Source: Enoplosus armatus (Eukaryota > Chordata > Actinopteri > Centrarchiformes > Enoplosidae). From it: DNA of 64,000 nt. Shown here piece by piece: positions 60,492-64,000 of this stretch (position 1 is the first letter of the stretch; each line of letters opens with the position of its first letter). The notes beneath the pieces are model-generated. The model ran no database searches. It saw only the letters and a list, made by a program, of their open reading frames with translations, and was not told the DNA's origin. The stretch lies in NCBI RefSeq assembly GCF_043641665.1, contig NC_092183.1, positions 7,480,501 through 7,544,500 on the forward strand. Reading direction: 5' to 3'. The translations under genes were made by a program, and so were the position numbers.

Positions 60492-63400
60492 GAGAAATGA
60501 TCATTTGAATGATATGTAGAGCAACACTGCATGATGTCACACCAGGAAACGAGAATGAATGACTTAAACAATCTGCAGAAATGTTTTTAAGCAACAGAAA
60601 CTGCTGGAGGACTGTGGGCGGTCTATGTTTCAGTTTATATTTTTCTGAGATGATTGTAGTGTCACGTTATCTACGTTATAATCAGGCATTAACCTTGTAA
60701 AGCATTTGAACGGCTGTATGATATAAGACGTGAAGGTTTGATGGAAATCATTGTTTAAGTCTCCTTAACCAAGTTATCAAAGGACAACTCTTTTTCAGAG
60801 AGACAGTAGCGCACACACCTTATTGCGTTTTTCACAATGCAAAGGTTTTCTACTTCCACATTAACACAATATGCAGCTTGGGATTTCAGCTTTATTCAGC
60901 CTTTCCACGTGTACTTTAACATGTGTGTGTCTCTACTGGCATCAGTGCAGCAGTAACCATTTATGAAATTCACTGTAATGACTCCCGCTGAGAACACAGA
61001 GCTACACCTGAGCGTCAGCGATGAAAATGAATGCAATCGACACCATCAACAGTAAACCAAAGATGTATGGCTTTGGATGTGAAACTTTGTTTATGTGTTT
61101 TGTGTGACTGTGTTTTTATGTTACATTTTTCCATTTCAGGTTCTGATGAGAGAAAACACGATTTGCAGCCATTTGCTGTTCTGGACAAAGCGTCTGTGGG
61201 TCTGCAGGGAAAGTCAGTGATGAAGTTGGCGGCGCCGTCACTGCTGAACGACTTCTGTAAGTGAAGATATGAATCATGCATTATTCTCACAAAAGAACAC
61301 TGAGCCTATGTTATTGATCTGTTTCTGTGTTTAGAAGGACAAAGCTGGTGTTATTGTGTATTTTTTGTCTATGAAACCCATTTGTTTCAACTGACGGGAA
61401 TCTTTAAAAACAAGTCACAAATACACAGTTAATAAAATGCTCAGTAATTCCCTAAAACAGCTGGAGGCTGACATTTTTAGGGAATGCTATCTAAACAGGA
61501 GGAAATGGTGTATTTGTTGGGGGACTATTTTCTGCTGCGGATTAATACATATTTGATGCTCTAGTGAGTTTTTACAGCAGCAGAACGATGTATGTGGGAT
61601 TGACTCAAAATAAACTACAGTGTCCACGTTAATGGTAATGAAGGAACATGTCAGCCAGTGCAACAGTGTGGCTCATTAATGTGCTTTAAACAGTGAAGAT
61701 CTATCTATAGCACATATCAGGCTAAAACTTGTTAGTGGGATTAATTCATTATTATTATATTATGTTGGGAAATTAAGTATACTCAAACAAGTACTTGAAT
61801 AAACTAAATATGAAAAATCTAAATAATTAAAACAAAATTAAGAGACCTTTGGTTTCTGGTCAAAATGATCTGATGGTGGTGGGGTGTGTGTTGGGGGGAC
61901 ACCTGTACCTACTGCCTATAGGCTTTAAAGAATCAGTCAGAAGCTCATACTATCTGTTTTTCTGACTTTCATAAGGTCACACAACCCTGCTGTTTTTAAA
62001 AGAAATCCACTAAAACTTGATTAATGACCACATCACTGAACAATGTGTAAACAACAATAAATGTGTTATACTGTAATGAAAAATTAGTTCAGTAAAATGC
62101 TATCAGTTCACACTCTTCATCAACCAGTATAGCCTCTGTAGTCTTTTCCATCTCTTCCCTTCAGACACTAATCTTCTCGACTGCAGTCGTAACGGTGTGA
62201 TTGCATTAGCACTGGGCTCTTCTGTTTACCTTTGGAATTCAGAAACTCGAGCTCTGGTGGGACATTTGAGTCCACAAATGGAACGACCACGCCATCAGAC
62301 CCAGTCCATCTCGTGTCTGTGCTGGAGCACAGACGGCAGAGCACTCTGCATTGGCACCAGGCAAGGGGAGATACAGGTAAATGCTTTGCTTAAGTAAATG
62401 AGCACATAGAGGGTGGAAACTGATTCATACAAACTGTGTTATGGGGGCCTGTGGGAGGGGAAGTGTAACACGTAGTTGAATCAGCAGGATGACGGTTTGT
62501 GGTGTCCCTGTCTCTCTCTCTTTGACTCTTTAGTTGTGGGATGTTGAACACAAGCAGACTATGACGTGTCTTCCATCACACCTTTCTGTGGTCAGAGCTC
62601 TTTCCTGGAAGCAGCAGTTACTCAGCAGGTATGTGTAGTCAGTATACTCAACACAAGATGAAAGTAGTAAAGACTTTACGTATCTCAACTATTGTAACTC
62701 CCTCTTCATCTGCCTCAGCAAAGAATCCCTGGATTGTTTGCAAGAATCCAAATCGAGGTTCTTGTGATCACTAAAGCCGGGCTCAGACTATTGGAGTTCT
62801 GGGCCGATTTATCCTCGATTCACCCCTCCCAACTATCAGAGGAGAAATCTGGTCTTGGACCTTGGTCGGTACCAATGTTTGGCCCACATTATCTGGGAAT
62901 GAGAGGGGATCCAGTCTTAAACCTCTTGAACTGCTTGCAGACTCATCTGGGCTGCCCAGATAATTTCAAACATGTTTGATATTTAGGAGTTAAAATCTGG
63001 ATGATTACGTCAGTACTTTCCAAGTGGGACTACAATAGCCAATATAGAGCTCTGCATGGACTTTATATCTGTGGACACCTTTAAAAAGCAGCTTGAGACC
63101 CGCCTGTTCAGTCTTGCCTTTGTGTCATTTTCTAATTTCTATTTCCTCTTGAACCACTACCAGTTGGTTTTCAGCTATGTCCAAATCTATACTGTTTTAA
63201 TGCTTCAGCAAAAAGGAAGTGAGGCTGGTGTAAAAAGGGCATCACAGTTCATTTCAATATGAAGTGTGCAGTATTCATGCAGGGGAATTCCACCATCTTA
63301 CAGCGGCTCTGTTCTCGGACGTATCCACCACCTGGACCCTCGGGCTCCTGCACCTCTGGTGGGCGCAGCCGTCCATGAGGAAGGGATCTGCAGCCTTCAG

Positions 63401-63950
63401 TGGTCGCCAGGAGACGACCGGCTGGCCAGCGGCTCCACAGACGGCCTCCTTTGTTTATGGGATAGTGACGTCGCGGGACTCACAAGGTCACGCCAGCCCA
63501 TCACTACACTGAAACAGCCCAGCGCTGTTAAGGTGAGTGCATGCTTCATGATTAGGACTCTATTTTCACTTTGACATTAAACCACAACCGTACATTGCAA
63601 GCAGCTGTGTGCTCTGCTGTGTGGTGTGATGATGACTAATCTTGGCCCATGCAAACTTGAGTGGTATGTTACTGGTTGGTATGCTTAAGGGTTTAGCTGT
63701 TATTATATGGAGGTTTAGAAGAATACTGTTAGTCGATCCAGCAGCTATTCACCGGGCGGTCTGCTTAAACAACCGGACAATCTGCTGACCATTGTGTGTG
63801 TATCCATTGTGTTTGTGTGTTTAGGCGATGGCATGGTGTCCATGGCAGAGAAAGACGATCGCTACCGGAGGGGGGTGGAAAGATGGAGAGCTGAGGATCT
63901 GGGACACAGAGTCAGGGACTTGTGTGACTTCTGCCAACACAAATTCACAG
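53641..63950 (+). CDS. cdc20b: cell division cycle 20B, partial (3' end beyond window)
   Basis: CDC20/FZR1-like WD40 protein linked to deuterosome-based centriole amplification. Exons seen: 53641-53673, 54056-54115, 58587-58803, 59844-59950, 60358-60409, 61140-61256, 62165-62376, 62534-62628, 63283-63532, 63825-63950; all phases close, 423 codons before the right edge. The short first two exons give [11 protein letters not shown] and [20 protein letters not shown], comparable in position to the mammalian N-terminus. Next comes a basic Ser-rich region. From about residue 160 the family signature [20 protein letters not shown] appears, then WD40 blades: [89 protein letters not shown]. Intron 2 (about 4.5 kb) carries three miR-449-like hairpins and the whole gpx8 gene in antisense. 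Exon 5 is the least certain. Confidence 0.92.
54211..54293 (+). ncRNA. mir449: miR-449-like hairpin 1
   Basis: First of three hairpins in cdc20b intron 2. The 5' arm contains TGGCAGTGTACTGCTGCTGG from 54224, with seed GGCAGTG of the miR-34/449 family. The downstream 'GGCTGT' resembles miR-449c. The 3' arm (GCTGCACTCC, CACTGCTGCCACC) can pair back with bulges. Pairing was judged by eye, and this copy is the most divergent. Confidence 0.65.
54487..54556 (+). ncRNA. mir449: miR-449-like hairpin 2
   Basis: The 5' arm carries AGGCAGTGTAATGTTAGCTG from 54499, nearly the canonical miR-449 sequence (seed GGCAGTG, then GTTAGCTG). The 3' arm reads GCCAGCTCACACTGCTCTG and pairs across a short loop (ACGTTTCTTTT). 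Position, strand and structure match the mammalian cluster in CDC20B intron 2. Confidence 0.85.
54783..54855 (+). ncRNA. mir449: miR-449-like hairpin 3
   Basis: The 5' arm carries TAGGCAGTGTCTTGTTAGCT from 54796, then GGTT, again with the GGCAGTG seed and a miR-34/449-type body. The 3' arm GCCAGCTTACCTGCTGCTG folds back over a loop near TAATTGTCTGTG. It lies about 300 bases after hairpin 2, on the host-gene strand. Confidence 0.85.
55128..55133 (-). terminator. gpx8 poly(A) signal
   Basis: Minus-strand AATAAA (plus-strand TTTATT) about 450 bases downstream of the gpx8 stop codon. If used, gpx8 transcription ends about 270 bases short of miR-449-like hairpin 3. Confidence 0.4.
55584..57844 (-). 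CDS. gpx8: glutathione peroxidase 8-like, 3 exons, nested in cdc20b
   Basis: ER-membrane thiol peroxidase of the GPX7/GPX8 type, thought to clear peroxide made by ERO1 during disulfide formation. Exons 57638-57844, 57219-57480 and 55584-55747 join in phase: 633 nt, 210 aa (human 209). A membrane segment lies near residues 19-40 ([18 protein letters not shown]) with the catalytic domain lumenal. Family blocks: [75 protein letters not shown]. The C-terminus KKRVEL sits where human has a KDEL-like retrieval signal. The expected peroxidatic Cys (human Cys79, in ASDC) is replaced: here ASHS, with Ser80 encoded by AGC, while the second cysteine (Cys109, in FPCGQFG) is kept. The gene lies antisense inside cdc20b intron 2, as in mammals. 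Identity is secure; catalytic status is in question. Confidence 0.94.
55852..56460. mobile_element. hAT non-autonomous element with 8-bp target duplication
   Basis: A well-preserved MITE of about 609 bp in gpx8 intron 2 (also cdc20b intron 2). The left end is CTGTGGTGGAAAGTACATTT; the right end, read inward on the other strand, is CAGTGGTGGAAGAAGTATTC. It is flanked by identical 8-mers CAGATTAT at 55844-55851 and 56461-56468. CAGTG-type termini and an 8-bp duplication define the hAT superfamily. No transposase frame. Related copies lie at 17395-17857 and about 59108-59339. Confidence 0.85.
57845..58586. other. gpx8 upstream region within cdc20b intron 2
   Basis: The first 120 bases contain the GC-rich gpx8 5' UTR and promoter, without a clear TATA box. 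A degenerate TAGCAAC tandem array follows, then AT-rich intron sequence up to cdc20b exon 3. Confidence 0.5.
58150..58305 (+). repeat. degenerate TAGCAAC tandem array
   Basis: Seven occurrences of TAGCAAC in about 150 bases, several extended to CCTAGCAACC or CTAGCAACCAC, at irregular 10-40 base spacing. It lies in cdc20b intron 2, 300-450 bases upstream of the gpx8 start. CCTAGCAAC is close to an RFX half-site, but TAGCAACCAC minisatellites also occur widely in fish, so function is uncertain. Confidence 0.6.
59108..59339. mobile_element. hAT-like MITE, truncated copy in cdc20b intron 3
   Basis: Shares internal and right-end words with 55852-56460 (AGCAGCTACAACAGTAAAAT, ATACTTTTACTTTTGATACT, ATGTAAAGGATCTGAAAAC, CTTCCACCATTG) but lacks an intact left terminus. 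Decayed and non-coding. Confidence 0.6.
60459..60490. repeat. (CA)n microsatellite in cdc20b intron 5
   Basis: About 15-16 CA units, roughly 50 bases downstream of the exon 5 donor. Confidence 0.95.
62676..63240 (+). mobile_element. L2-type LINE relic in cdc20b intron 8
   Basis: Two pieces look like the C-terminal end of an L2 reverse transcriptase. Near 62690-62745 the translation resembles '[18 protein letters not shown]', matching the conserved 'DYCNSLLxGLPxxxLxxLQ' block. Near 63055-63120 it gives '[17 protein letters not shown]', matching the terminal 'FKKxLKTxLF' block. Between them about 280 bases of unrelated sequence (starting near CTAAAGCCGGGCTCAGAC) suggest a later insertion. Inactive. 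Confidence 0.5.
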
Positions 63951-64000
63951 GTGTTTAAGACTCTTTAGTGTTTTTACTGTGTATATATATTGGATAGACT

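Noticed and set aside
1..64000. CRISPR arrays, operons, ribosome binding sites, plasmid or phage features
   Set aside because: The window is intron-containing vertebrate DNA; none of these apply and no regularly spaced direct repeats of that kind were seen.

Overview
The window reads as nuclear DNA of a teleost fish, most likely a percomorph. It has short, intron-rich vertebrate genes with GT-AG junctions, TG/CA microsatellites, and dispersed repeats typical of ray-finned fish (non-autonomous hAT and Tc1/mariner elements, L2-type LINE tails). No species can be named from sequence alone. Gene models were built by hand, joining exons where splice sites, reading phase and recalled protein families agree. 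Nearly every junction in psat1, kiss1r, isca1, tut7, ccno, mcidas, gpx8 and cdc20b closes in phase.

Layout. 1-8.86 kb is gene-poor: a possible conserved non-coding block at the left edge, a (TG)n tract, an L2-like tail and copies of a GCTAAC-rich repeat. From 8.86 to 42.6 kb all genes are on the minus strand: psat1 (phosphoserine aminotransferase, 9 exons, 368 aa), a kisspeptin receptor (6 exons, 369 aa), an unrecognised gene at 24.2-25.2 kb with an extra exon candidate at 23.3-23.4 kb, isca1 (iron-sulfur assembly, 4 exons, 129 aa) and tut7/zcchc6 (terminal uridylyltransferase, 28 coding exons, 1307 aa). In humans PSAT1, ISCA1 and TUT7 all lie on chromosome 9q21.

From 44.4 kb to the right edge lies the vertebrate multiciliogenesis block, as at human 5q11: ccno (cyclin O), mcidas (multicilin) and cdc20b, all on the plus strand. 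gpx8 sits antisense inside cdc20b intron 2. That intron also holds three hairpins with the GGCAGTG seed of the miR-34/449 family, in the position of the mammalian miR-449 cluster. cdc20b runs off the right end.

How the genes fit together. Multicilin (with E2F4/DP1) drives the multiciliated-cell programme, cyclin O acts in centriole amplification, and miR-449 promotes the same fate by repressing Notch and cell-cycle targets, so the right third is a compact cilia locus. An RFX-type X-box and a full CRE lie just upstream of ccno. The most notable observations are the intact-looking miR-449 cluster, a Cys-to-Ser change at the expected peroxidatic position of gpx8, an array of TAGCAAC motifs inside cdc20b, and an uncharacterised two- or three-exon gene beside isca1.
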